A stretch of 64,000 bases of DNA from Pedobacter sp. HDW13 (lineage in GTDB: Bacteria > Bacteroidota > Bacteroidia > Sphingobacteriales > Sphingobacteriaceae): the NCBI RefSeq assembly GCF_011303555.1, contig NZ_CP049868.1:4278001-4342000 (forward strand). The letters are read 5' to 3'. Position numbers and translations under genes: made by a program. Shown piece by piece: positions 16,468 to 24,648 of this stretch; position 1 is the stretch's first letter; each line of letters starts with the position of its first letter. The notes under the pieces were generated by a model. The model made no database searches. It worked only from the letters and a program-made list of their open reading frames with translations, and had not been told where the DNA came from.

Positions 16468-17010
16468 ATGGACAATAAAATAACAAAAGGCATAAGCAAA
16501 CTACTAAGTTATATTTTGAGGCATTCGCCTGAAACAATAGGCTTAAAGCTCGATGAAAATGGCTGGGCAGATGTGAATGAGCTTATTGCTAAATTCGACC
16601 TTTATGATAGAAGAATAGATATTGAACAACTAGAATACATTGTAGAAAATAACGATAAACAAAGATTTGCGTTTAACGCAGATAAAACGAAAATCAGGGC
16701 AAATCAAGGGCATTCAATTCCGGTTGAGTTAAATTTAAATGAAACCGAACCCTTGGAATACCTGTATCATGGTACGGTTGAAGAATTCCTGTCAGACATT
16801 AAAGCGTTGGGCCTCCAGAAAATGAGCAGGCAGCATGTACATTTAAGCGCTGATAAGGAAACTGCAACCAAAGTAGGTGGTAGGAGAGGAAAACCTGTTG
16901 TACTAACCATTGATAGTGGGGCAATGTACCGGGCAGGATACAAATTTTATTTATCAGAGAACAACGTGTGGCTGACAGATTTTGTACCTGCTGAATACAT
17001 AACATTTTAA
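16468..17010 (+). CDS. kptA: RNA 2'-phosphotransferase, Tpt1/KptA family
   Basis: A 180-residue enzyme that moves an RNA 2'-phosphate to NAD+, yielding 2'-OH RNA, nicotinamide and ADP-ribose 1'',2''-cyclic phosphate. The likely catalytic Arg-His-Arg-Arg set is visible: Arg18-His19 in ILRHSP, Arg66 in DKQRF and Arg121 in MSRQHVHLS. RANQGHS and YHGT of the NAD-binding lobe are intact. The frame is open to 16423, but that would overlap the macro gene; the ATG at 16468, 4 bp after its stop, gives the canonical N-terminus. Bacteria lack the eukaryal tRNA-splicing pathway, so the natural substrate is uncertain. Confidence 0.93.
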   Translation: MDNKITKGISKLLSYILRHSPETIGLKLDENGWADVNELIAKFDLYDRRIDIEQLEYIVENNDKQRFAFNADKTKIRANQGHSIPVELNLNETEPLEYLYHGTVEEFLSDIKALGLQKMSRQHVHLSADKETATKVGGRRGKPVVLTIDSGAMYRAGYKFYLSENNVWLTDFVPAEYITF

Positions 17011-17013
17011 AAT

Positions 17014-17742
17014 ATGAAAAGAACACTGGTAATAGGCGATATCCACGGAGGTTTAAAAGCCCTGATCCAGTTGTTGGAAAGGGCTTCGGTAACTAAACAG
17101 GACAGACTCATTTTTTTAGGCGATTATGTAGATGGCTGGAGCGAATCAGCACAGGTAATCCATTATCTTTTGCAACTGAAAGATGGTCATGAGTGTGTTT
17201 TTATCAGAGGAAATCATGATGTGTGGTGTGAAGATTGGTTAAGGAGTGCTGTTGTAGATGAAATCTGGTATCAGCATGGTGGTAAAGAAACTATAGAAAG
17301 TTATGCCGGTATTGATATTGATGAGCAGAAAAAACACCTGACTTTTTTTGAGCAGACGGAAGATTATCACGTAGACGAGCAAAATAACCTATTCATCCAT
17401 GCCGGGTTTTCGTCTATGCATGGGCCGGCTAAAGAGCGTTATGTTTCCAATTATTCGTGGGACAGGACCTTGTGGGAAGTGGCGCTCACGATGGATAATC
17501 GGATTGAAAAAGACTCTGCGTTATATCCTAAGCGGCTTTTACTTTTTAACGAAATTTATATAGGCCATACCCCAACGCTCTATTATAATGTAGAAGTTCC
17601 AATGAACGGTTGTAATGTTTGGAACATGGATACAGGAGCGGCATTTACAGGAAAATTAACCTGTTTGGATATCGAAACGAAACAATTTTGGCAGAGTGAT
17701 ACTTTACAAAGCCTGTATCCAAACGAAAAAGGAAGAAATTAA
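17014..17742 (+). CDS. PPP-like metallophosphoesterase
   Basis: A 242-residue calcineurin-like phosphoesterase. Metal motifs are GDIHG (8-12), GDYVDGW (36-42), RGNHD (65-69), FIHAGF and IGHTP near the C-terminus, so the two-metal site is complete. The arrangement resembles bacterial PPP-type protein phosphatases and ApaH/PrpE-like nucleotide hydrolases. It starts 3 bp after kptA, and the macro gene follows by 2 bp. A plausible task is removal of phosphate from, or opening of, a phosphorylated ADP-ribose made by KptA; protein phosphatase activity is the alternative. Confidence 0.85.
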   Translation: MKRTLVIGDIHGGLKALIQLLERASVTKQDRLIFLGDYVDGWSESAQVIHYLLQLKDGHECVFIRGNHDVWCEDWLRSAVVDEIWYQHGGKETIESYAGIDIDEQKKHLTFFEQTEDYHVDEQNNLFIHAGFSSMHGPAKERYVSNYSWDRTLWEVALTMDNRIEKDSALYPKRLLLFNEIYIGHTPTLYYNVEVPMNGCNVWNMDTGAAFTGKLTCLDIETKQFWQSDTLQSLYPNEKGRN

Positions 17743-17744
17743 AG

Positions 17745-18215
17745 ATGAAAAATATTGAATATAAGAAAGGTGACGCAACAAATCCCTCAGATAACGGAAA
17801 TAAGATAATCGTTCATATATGTAACAACATTGGCGGGTGGGGAAAGGGATTCGTATTAGCGATTTCAAAAAGATGGAAGGCTCCAGAAAATAGTTACAGA
17901 GCCTGGTATCTATCGAAAGATAATTTCAATCTTGGTGAAGTTCAGTTTGTACAGGTGGAACAAGATTTATGGATAGCCAATTTAATTGGTCAGCATAAAA
18001 TAATTAAAGATGAGAATGGCAATGCTCCCATAAGATATGATGCCGTAGAAGAAGGCTTAAGAAAGGTTGCAGATTTTGCAGGTGACCTTAATGCCTCGGT
18101 CCACATGCCAAGAATAGGATGTGGTTTAGCAGGAGGAGAATGGGGAATAATTGAGCCAATTATTAAAGAAACAATTTCGAAGAAAGATATTAATACAACA
18201 GTTTACGATTTTTAA
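17745..18215 (+). CDS. Macro domain protein 2 (Poa1-like)
   Basis: A 156-residue macro domain of the Poa1/ALC1-like group. The N-terminal IEYKKGDATNPSDNGNKIIVHICNN replaces the NAAN motif, and GGWGKGFVLAISKRW and MPRIGCGLAGGEW form the ligand loops. Poa1 of yeast dephosphorylates ADP-ribose 1''-phosphate, the product after opening of the KptA by-product. That makes this protein a natural partner of KptA two genes upstream, though other members remove ADP-ribose from nucleic acids or proteins. It lies 2 bp after the phosphatase gene. Confidence 0.87.
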   Translation: MKNIEYKKGDATNPSDNGNKIIVHICNNIGGWGKGFVLAISKRWKAPENSYRAWYLSKDNFNLGEVQFVQVEQDLWIANLIGQHKIIKDENGNAPIRYDAVEEGLRKVADFAGDLNASVHMPRIGCGLAGGEWGIIEPIIKETISKKDINTTVYDF

Positions 18216-18226
18216 AAGATAGAACC

Positions 18227-19690
18227 ATGAACCCATTATTATTAACAGATGGTTACAAAGTTGACCACAGACGACAATATCCTGAACACACCACATTAGT
18301 CTACTCTAACTGGACACCAAGAAAAACCCGATACGAAGAAATCAATCATGTGGTTTTATTTGGCTTACAATACTTTATCAAAAAATATATTATCGAAGAG
18401 TTTGATAAAAACTTTTTCAGTCAGCCTAAAGAGGAAGTTTTAAAAAAATATGCCCGCCGCATTAACAATTACCTGGGCGAAAACCAGGTAGGTACTGCCC
18501 ATATTGGTGCCTTACACGATCTGGGTTACATTCCGATGGTATTTAAATCTTTACCAGAAGGATCGAAAGTGCCCTTGCGTATTCCGATGTTTACCATGTA
18601 CAATACGTTACCTGAGTTTTTTTGGCTGACTAATTATTTCGAAACATTGCTGTCGGCAGTGATTTGGTTGCCTTGTAATTCTGCAACGTTGGCGCTTCAA
18701 TACCGCGGCATTTTGGAAAGGGCTGCTGCAGAAACTTCGTCAGTGCCCGAATTTGTAAACTGGCAGGGACACGATTTCTCTATGCGCGGTATGGGTGGCA
18801 TAGAAGCTGCGGTTACTTCGGCAGCTGGCCATTTATTGAGTTTTACCGGAACTGACACTATCCCGGCAATTGATTTTCTGGAAGAATATTACAATGCCAA
18901 TTCGGATGAGGAACTGATCGGCGGTTCAGTTGCCGCAACAGAACATTCGGTAATGTGCATGGGAACAAATACCGGCGAACTCGAAACCTTCAAAAGGTTG
19001 ATCCAGGAAGTTTATCCCAATGGGATTGTTTCTATTGTTTCCGATACCTGGGATTTATGGAAGGTTTTAACTGAATACCTTCCTCAGCTAAAAAATGAAA
19101 TAGTTAATCGGGAAGGAAAAGTGGTAATTCGCCCCGATTCTGGTGATCCTGTTGACATTATCTGCGGTAACGCAAACGGTAAGGATGAAAACGAGCGGAA
19201 AGGCGTAATTGAGCTGCTTTGGGACGTTTTTGGAGGAACAGTAAATGCAAAAGGTTTTAAAGAACTTGTTCCACAGATTGGTGCCATCTATGGCGATAGC
19301 ATTAATTTAGAAAGAGCCAGCCAGATTTGCCAAAGGTTAAAAGCAAAAGGTTTTTCTTCTACCAATGTGGTATTGGGTATTGGTTCCTTTACTTATCAGT
19401 ACAACACCCGTGATACCTTTGGTTTTGCCATGAAAGCAACTTATGGAGAAGTAAAAGGCGAAGGTCGCGAGATTTTTAAAGACCCTGTTACCGATGATGG
19501 CACCAAAAAATCGGCCAAAGGTTTGTTACAGATTTTTAAAGATGCAAACGACGAATATCAGCTAAAAGATCAATGCACCTGGGAGGAAGAAAGGAAAGGC
19601 GAACTAAAAGAAGTATTCAGGGATGGAAAATTGTTGATCGATCAATCGCTGGCCGAAATCAGGGACCGCATAAGAGAAAGTCAGATATAG
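18227..19690 (+). CDS. nadV: Nicotinamide phosphoribosyltransferase (NAMPT/NadV)
   Basis: A 487-residue enzyme similar to vertebrate NAMPT and bacterial or phage NadV. Diagnostic segments are LLTDGYKVDHRRQYPEHT at the N-terminus, FSMRGMGGIEAAVTSAAGHLLSFTGTDT in the middle, SDTWDLWKVL and the PRPP-binding RPDSGDP. It joins nicotinamide to PRPP to give NMN, or may use an ADP-ribose pyrophosphate donor if it is a Namat-type enzyme. It is the last operon gene, 11 bp after the second macro gene, and would recapture the nicotinamide that KptA releases. Confidence 0.93.
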   Translation: MNPLLLTDGYKVDHRRQYPEHTTLVYSNWTPRKTRYEEINHVVLFGLQYFIKKYIIEEFDKNFFSQPKEEVLKKYARRINNYLGENQVGTAHIGALHDLGYIPMVFKSLPEGSKVPLRIPMFTMYNTLPEFFWLTNYFETLLSAVIWLPCNSATLALQYRGILERAAAETSSVPEFVNWQGHDFSMRGMGGIEAAVTSAAGHLLSFTGTDTIPAIDFLEEYYNANSDEELIGGSVAATEHSVMCMGTNTGELETFKRLIQEVYPNGIVSIVSDTWDLWKVLTEYLPQLKNEIVNREGKVVIRPDSGDPVDIICGNANGKDENERKGVIELLWDVFGGTVNAKGFKELVPQIGAIYGDSINLERASQICQRLKAKGFSSTNVVLGIGSFTYQYNTRDTFGFAMKATYGEVKGEGREIFKDPVTDDGTKKSAKGLLQIFKDANDEYQLKDQCTWEEERKGELKEVFRDGKLLIDQSLAEIRDRIRESQI

Positions 19691-19736
19691 TTTCTTTTGT
19701 TTTGCTAAACTGCCTGGTTGCCTGGCCGGCATCTCA

Positions 19737-19781
19737 ATCAATTGTTTCATCCGGCAAAAATTGACGGGTGAAGCAATTGAT
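19737..19781. repeat. Large imperfect hairpin after the NAD operon
   Basis: Arms of 17 nt (19737-19753 and 19765-19781) pair at 15 positions around an 11-nt loop. There is no T run after it, so it is not a classical terminator. It could stabilise the 3' end of the mRNA or bind a protein. The rest of 19691-19881 contains only the promoter of the next gene. Confidence 0.5.
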
Positions 19782-19866
19782 CAGGTCCTGATTGCATAAG
19801 AGTAGACGACGGAGCTAATCCTTTAAGTTTATTACAATCCCGATTCGCCACTTTCCATATTTTTTC

Positions 19867-19874
19867 TATCTTTG
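19867..19874 (+). promoter_or_regulatory. Predicted -7 box before the BatA-domain gene
   Basis: TATCTTTG fits TAnnTTTG and ends 7 bp before the ATG, predicting a leaderless or almost leaderless mRNA. No clear -33 TTG is visible. Confidence 0.45.
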
Positions 19875-19881
19875 GTTTTTA

Positions 19882-21921
19882 ATGAATTTCCTGTATCCGG
19901 GCTTTCTTTTCGCACTAATATCGGTTGCTATTCCGGTTATTATTCATTTATTCAATTTCCGTAAGTTTAAAAAAGTTTATTTCTCTAATGTTCAGCTTTT
20001 AAAGGAAGTAGAACAGCAAAATTCTTCAAAAGAGAAACTTAAAAACCTGTTAATCCTTTTCTCGCGGATTTTAGCTTTAATTTTTTTAGTACTTGCTTTT
20101 GCACAGCCCTACATTCCGGCTGATAAAACCAAAACCACGGCGGTTGGAAATATTGCCAGCATTTATATCGATAACTCGTACAGCATGGAGGCCATTAACA
20201 AAGATGGTAACCTGTTGGATGAAGCCAAACGCAGGGCGAAAGAACTGATTAAAGGTTTTGGTATTAACGATCGTTTTCAGTTGCTCACCAACGATTTTGA
20301 AGGTAAGCACCAACGTTTACTTAATGCCGAAGAATTTTTAAAAGCGCTGGATGAAGTGAAAATTTCGGCGGTTAACCGCAACCTGCAGCAAATTTTAAAC
20401 AGGCAGGGCAATATATTAACCGGACCTGAAAATAAGTATAGCTTTCTGATTTCCGATTTTCAGCAAAATATTTCGGTTGGTAAAAAAGCTGAAACTAAAC
20501 CCGATATTCAATATTCGTTTTTAAAATTAAATGCCACTCCGCTGCCCAATATAGCGGTTGATAGCGTTTGGGTACTTTCTCCCAACCACCAGCCCGGAGC
20601 TAATGAACGTTTGATAGTGCAGTTAAAAAACTATTCAGCAGAAGAAGCAAAAAACATTCCTTTAAAGCTAAGCATCAACAATCAGCAGAAAGGACTTGGT
20701 TCGGTAACCATTCCGGCTGAAAAGATTATCCGCGATACCTTAAATTTTTCGGGTTTAAAAGCTGGTTGGCAAAAAGGCGTAATCAGCATTAAAGATTTTC
20801 CGGTAACTTTCGATGATACCCTTTCGTTTAGCTTTAAAGTAGAAGAAAGTTTTCCGGTATTGAGCATTAACGGCCCTACTGCCGGAAATTATATCAAAGC
20901 GCTTTTCGCGGCCGATACCTATTACAAACTGAGCGAAAATTCGGAAAACAATGTGAATTATAGCGGTTTTACCAATTACGGACTTATTGTCTTAAACGGT
21001 TTAAAAAATCCATCGAGTGGCTTGGCTCAGCAGCTGAAAAATTATTTAAACGCTGGTGGAACCATCGTACTCTTTCCCGATCTGGATGTCGATATTAACA
21101 CTTATAATACTTTCCTAAATGCTTTATCACTGCCGGCTATTCAGACTTTAAATACCGGCGAAACGAAAATCGATAAAATCGAATTACAACATCCTGTTTT
21201 TAAAACAGTTTTCGAAGAAATACCCAAAAACCTGGACCTTCCTACAGTGAACCGCTATTTTTCTTTTGCTGAAACTGCCTCGGCCAATAAGGAAAATATT
21301 TTATTGCTTCCCGGCGGCAAAATGTTTTTTGCTAAATATGGCGTTAGTAGTGGTTCGGTGTATTTATCGGCCAGTGGCTTAAATCCAACCGACGGAGACC
21401 TGGCGCGTCACCCGGTTTTTGTGCCACTGATGTACCGCCTGGCTTTAAGCGGTGGCAATGAGGTGCCTTTATATTACAATTTGGGTAACGATAATGCATT
21501 GGCCAGCAAAAAAATAACTTTGGGCAAAAACCAGACCCTGAGCATTACCACAAATAATTTTGAGGTAACGCCCGAACTGAGGCAGGCCAATGGCAAAACA
21601 TGGATTTACGTTGCCGATCAGATAAAACGTGCAGGTTTTTATAACCTTAAACTGGCTGATTCGGTTTTAGCCGTTTATAGTTTCAACAATGGTCGGTCAG
21701 AATCTGATATGCATTACCTGGATAAAGCTGCGCTTAATGAACTCACAGGAAAAAACAATGTAAAAGTATTCGATACCGATAAAGATGCGATTAAATTAAT
21801 TGCCGGGGCCAATAAAATCGGACAGACTTTATGGAAACTTTGTCTAATTTTGTCGCTGGTTTTTATTGCAGCTGAAATCCTGCTCATCCGATTTTTTAAT
21901 AACACAAAAAAAACAATATGA
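19882..21921 (+). CDS. BatA/vWA domain membrane protein
   Basis: A 679-residue inner-membrane protein. The N-terminus (FLYPGFLFALISVAIPVIIHLFNFRKFKKVYFSN) is the BatA (aerotolerance regulator) domain, with two helices in the first 80 residues. A von Willebrand A-like domain follows; its MIDAS motif appears as DNSYS. The centre is a long periplasmic region, and a final helix lies near 648-670. Bat proteins are linked to stress tolerance in Bacteroidota, but the mechanism is unclear. The stop overlaps the next gene's start by 4 bp. Confidence 0.85.
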   Translation: MNFLYPGFLFALISVAIPVIIHLFNFRKFKKVYFSNVQLLKEVEQQNSSKEKLKNLLILFSRILALIFLVLAFAQPYIPADKTKTTAVGNIASIYIDNSYSMEAINKDGNLLDEAKRRAKELIKGFGINDRFQLLTNDFEGKHQRLLNAEEFLKALDEVKISAVNRNLQQILNRQGNILTGPENKYSFLISDFQQNISVGKKAETKPDIQYSFLKLNATPLPNIAVDSVWVLSPNHQPGANERLIVQLKNYSAEEAKNIPLKLSINNQQKGLGSVTIPAEKIIRDTLNFSGLKAGWQKGVISIKDFPVTFDDTLSFSFKVEESFPVLSINGPTAGNYIKALFAADTYYKLSENSENNVNYSGFTNYGLIVLNGLKNPSSGLAQQLKNYLNAGGTIVLFPDLDVDINTYNTFLNALSLPAIQTLNTGETKIDKIELQHPVFKTVFEEIPKNLDLPTVNRYFSFAETASANKENILLLPGGKMFFAKYGVSSGSVYLSASGLNPTDGDLARHPVFVPLMYRLALSGGNEVPLYYNLGNDNALASKKITLGKNQTLSITTNNFEVTPELRQANGKTWIYVADQIKRAGFYNLKLADSVLAVYSFNNGRSESDMHYLDKAALNELTGKNNVKVFDTDKDAIKLIAGANKIGQTLWKLCLILSLVFIAAEILLIRFFNNTKKTI

Positions 21922-23174
21922 ATCTCCTAGTTAAAAATGTAACCATTGCCGATCCGCAGAGTAAATTTAATAACCAGCAATGCGATATCAGGGTAGAAGA
22001 TGGCAAAATTAAGAACATAGGTAAATTAACGACTGAAAAAACCGAAACGGTTTTCGAAGCACATGGAGCTTTTTTAAGCCCTGGCTTTTTCGACTTAAAC
22101 TGCGCTGCAGGTGATCCGGGTTTCGAAACCAAAGAAGATATACAAACGCTTATCGCTGCTGCACAGGCAGGTGGTTTTACGGGATTGGCGTTATTACCGC
22201 AAACCAGTCCGGTAGTACAGTCGAAATCGCAGGTAGAATACATTGTAAATAAAGCTAAAAACAACCTGGTAGATGTATTGCCTGTAGGTGCCATTAGTCA
22301 GAACCGCGAAGCCAAAGAACTGGCTGAGCTGTTTGATATGCAACAGGCAGGGGCTGTGGCTTTCTCAGATGGAGATAAAGCTTTACAGGATGATGGTTTC
22401 ATGAGCCGTGCCCTGCAATATGCCAAGGGGTTCGATGCTTTGTTGATGGTATATCCCGAAAACAAATCTATTGCCGGAAAATCACAGATCAACGAAAGTA
22501 AAAACTCAGTGCTGTTGGGTATGAAAGGCTTGCCTGCACTAGCTGAAGAAATGCACATTGCCCGCGATCTTTTTTTAGCAGGTTATAACGAAACTAAAAT
22601 CCACATCAGCAATATTTCTACCGCTGGTTCGGTAGCATTGATTCGCAAAGCAAAAAAAGATGGTATTCGTGTTTCTTGCGATGTAACGGCACACCACCTG
22701 GTTTTTACCGAAGAATTACTGGGCGATTTTGATAGCAATTATAAAGTTAAACCTCCATTACGCAGCAAAGCTGATGTTAAAGCGCTAATTGCTGGCTTAA
22801 AAGACGGAACAATTGATGCCATTACTTCGCAGCACCGCCCCGAAGAAATCGAATTTAAAAATGTAGAGTTCGAAATTGCGCACTATGGCATTATAGCCCT
22901 GCAAACAGTTGTGCCGTTATTGCTAAAGGCGGGGTTGGATATTGGTCTTATTACAGAGAAGTTAGCCATTAATCCACGTAAATTGTTAAATTTATCTGTT
23001 CCGGTAATTGAAGAAGGGGCGGAAGCAAACTTTACAGTGCTTAATACTGGCGAAAAATGGCTGTACAATTCTGAAAGCAATTATTCAAGGTCGGCAAACA
23101 GTCCGTTATTGGGCACCGAACTTACAGGAAAAGTAAAACTGGTTTATAATAACAATCAATACTGGGAAAGTTAA
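21918..23174 (+). CDS. Dihydroorotase-like protein lacking metal ligands
   Basis: A 418-residue amidohydrolase-fold protein closest to class I dihydroorotase (PyrC). The barrel segments are recognisable, but the HxH metal motif (normally DIHVHLREPGFE) reads DLNCAAGDPGFE, so both histidines are replaced (Asn61 and Ala63) and the substrate Arg is a Gly. Near the C-terminus the usual ATDHAPH is TSQHRPE, losing the catalytic Asp. It is probably not an active dihydroorotase. Non-catalytic PyrC-like subunits that support aspartate transcarbamoylase assembly are known in other bacteria. The start overlaps the BatA gene in ATGA. Confidence 0.85.
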   Translation: MNLLVKNVTIADPQSKFNNQQCDIRVEDGKIKNIGKLTTEKTETVFEAHGAFLSPGFFDLNCAAGDPGFETKEDIQTLIAAAQAGGFTGLALLPQTSPVVQSKSQVEYIVNKAKNNLVDVLPVGAISQNREAKELAELFDMQQAGAVAFSDGDKALQDDGFMSRALQYAKGFDALLMVYPENKSIAGKSQINESKNSVLLGMKGLPALAEEMHIARDLFLAGYNETKIHISNISTAGSVALIRKAKKDGIRVSCDVTAHHLVFTEELLGDFDSNYKVKPPLRSKADVKALIAGLKDGTIDAITSQHRPEEIEFKNVEFEIAHYGIIALQTVVPLLLKAGLDIGLITEKLAINPRKLLNLSVPVIEEGAEANFTVLNTGEKWLYNSESNYSRSANSPLLGTELTGKVKLVYNNNQYWES

Positions 23175-23277
23175 AATTTAGCTGAAGTACCAAAAGCGTT
23201 AAATGTAATAAGGATAGAGGAAGAGCAATAGAATATTATATCTGAAAAATCCTGAAAATGACATAAAAGAACTAAGT

Positions 23278-23946
23278 ATGGACAATAGAGTGAAAAAGGC
23301 GCTAAGCGCTTCAATTAATAAATACGCTGAAGTTTCGGCAACCAATGTAGCGGGTTTTGAAATAGAATTATTGGCAGCTTTCGGGCTGGATGTAAATTTC
23401 CTGGATAAGGTAACTGCTTTTGATGCTGTTTTTGATTCACATCCGAAATTTGAAGAATTACGCGAAGTATTTTTCGATTTATTGATGGTGAATTTCTTTA
23501 GCAACGATGTTCAAAAACTCGAAGATGATTATTTGGAGAGCGATGAGTGGGCTAATATCGAAGAAGAAACCATTGAGCGTGGGACAGAGTTGCTAAATCT
23601 CTTACTGTATATCAAAGAATGTAAAGACGAAGACTTAGATCCAGAATTAGGCGATTTCCTGAAAGAATTTTTATTGGTTGAAGATGATGAGTTTCAGGAT
23701 GAGTTTGAAATTTATGAAGAACTGATTAGCAATCAGCAGTTGGCAGAAAGCAGTGTGGAAGATATTTGCAAAGCAGCAGGTAAGTTAAACATCAGCGAAG
23801 AGATGCAGGAACTGTTTGTGCCGTTTATGGTTTTCTTCCTTGATGTAGAAGGCAGTAAAGAAACTGAAAAAGAATTAATTCAGTTTAGCAGTAACAAAGC
23901 TTTCGATGCAGCATCTTATACATTGATCACAACAATCAATAACTAA
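23278..23946 (+). CDS. Acidic cytoplasmic protein of unknown function
   Basis: A 222-residue, very acidic protein predicted to be largely helical, with long Glu/Asp-rich stretches (LEDDYLESDEWANIEEETIERG and CKDEDLDPELGDFLKEF). There is no signal peptide or membrane helix, and no family was recognised. It lies 15 bp before the DUF4199 gene and about 100 bp after the dihydroorotase-like gene, so it is probably transcribed with at least one of them. Confidence 0.7.
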   Translation: MDNRVKKALSASINKYAEVSATNVAGFEIELLAAFGLDVNFLDKVTAFDAVFDSHPKFEELREVFFDLLMVNFFSNDVQKLEDDYLESDEWANIEEETIERGTELLNLLLYIKECKDEDLDPELGDFLKEFLLVEDDEFQDEFEIYEELISNQQLAESSVEDICKAAGKLNISEEMQELFVPFMVFFLDVEGSKETEKELIQFSSNKAFDAASYTLITTINN

Positions 23947-23961
23947 CTAAAATTTAAAAAA

Positions 23962-24531
23962 ATGGACAAGAGTGCTCTTATTTCCAAATTAGCTTTAAAA
24001 AATGGATTAATGCTGGCTGCGGTTTCGGTAATTTTATCGTTAACCCTGCATTTTATTGATCCCGTATTAATTTACACCAGTTTTGCAGCTCAGATAGGCA
24101 TATTTGTTTTATTCATTGCTTTATTGGTCGTAGTAGGTATTAACATCCGTAAAGAAATTGGTGGTTTTTGGACATTTGGAGAAGCTTTTAAAGCTTTTTT
24201 AATTGTTTCACTAATTCTGGCATTAACCGCAACACTATATAATGTGGTGCTGATGAGAATTATCGATCCAGATCTTCCTGCCAAAGCTGCTGCTGCAATT
24301 GAAACTGCACAGAGAGCTATGATGGAGAAATTTGGAATGGCCAGCGAACAAATTGATGAAGCTATGGCTAAAGCAGGTAATATGCAGGAAAAACTTGAGC
24401 CAACTTTTAAAAATATCTTTACCAGTTTTGGTGTTTCGTTAGCCTTGTATGGTGTATTGTCATTAATTTTATCGGCTATATTAAAGAAAAAAGAGCCGGT
24501 TATCTTTAATTCGTTTCCTAACGAGGGCTAA
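23962..24531 (+). CDS. DUF4199 family membrane protein
   Basis: A 189-residue protein with four hydrophobic helices (about 13-32, 35-56, 74-95 and 150-170). The motif FWTFGEAFKAFLIV after the second helix, and the amphipathic segment between helices 3 and 4, are typical of DUF4199, a family common in Bacteroidota with no known function. In many genomes such genes adjoin GT2 glycosyltransferase genes, as here. Confidence 0.8.
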   Translation: MDKSALISKLALKNGLMLAAVSVILSLTLHFIDPVLIYTSFAAQIGIFVLFIALLVVVGINIRKEIGGFWTFGEAFKAFLIVSLILALTATLYNVVLMRIIDPDLPAKAAAAIETAQRAMMEKFGMASEQIDEAMAKAGNMQEKLEPTFKNIFTSFGVSLALYGVLSLILSAILKKKEPVIFNSFPNEG

Positions 24532-24550
24532 TTTCTTTTATAAAATTTTG

Positions 24551-24597
24551 AACGTGCAGGTTTTATCATTTAATTTGATGAAATTTGCACGTTTTAA
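24551..24597 (+). terminator. Probable terminator after the DUF4199 gene
   Basis: AACGTGCA (24551-24558) and TGCACGTT (24586-24593) form an 8-bp stem, with an inner ATCA/TGAT pairing and a TTTTAATTT tail. It separates the BatA-DUF4199 group from the glycosyltransferase genes. Confidence 0.6.
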
Positions 24598-24648
24598 TTT
24601 AAACAAACCTTGCTGATTTTTAAAACCTGCAAGGTTTACGCTTAAAAA

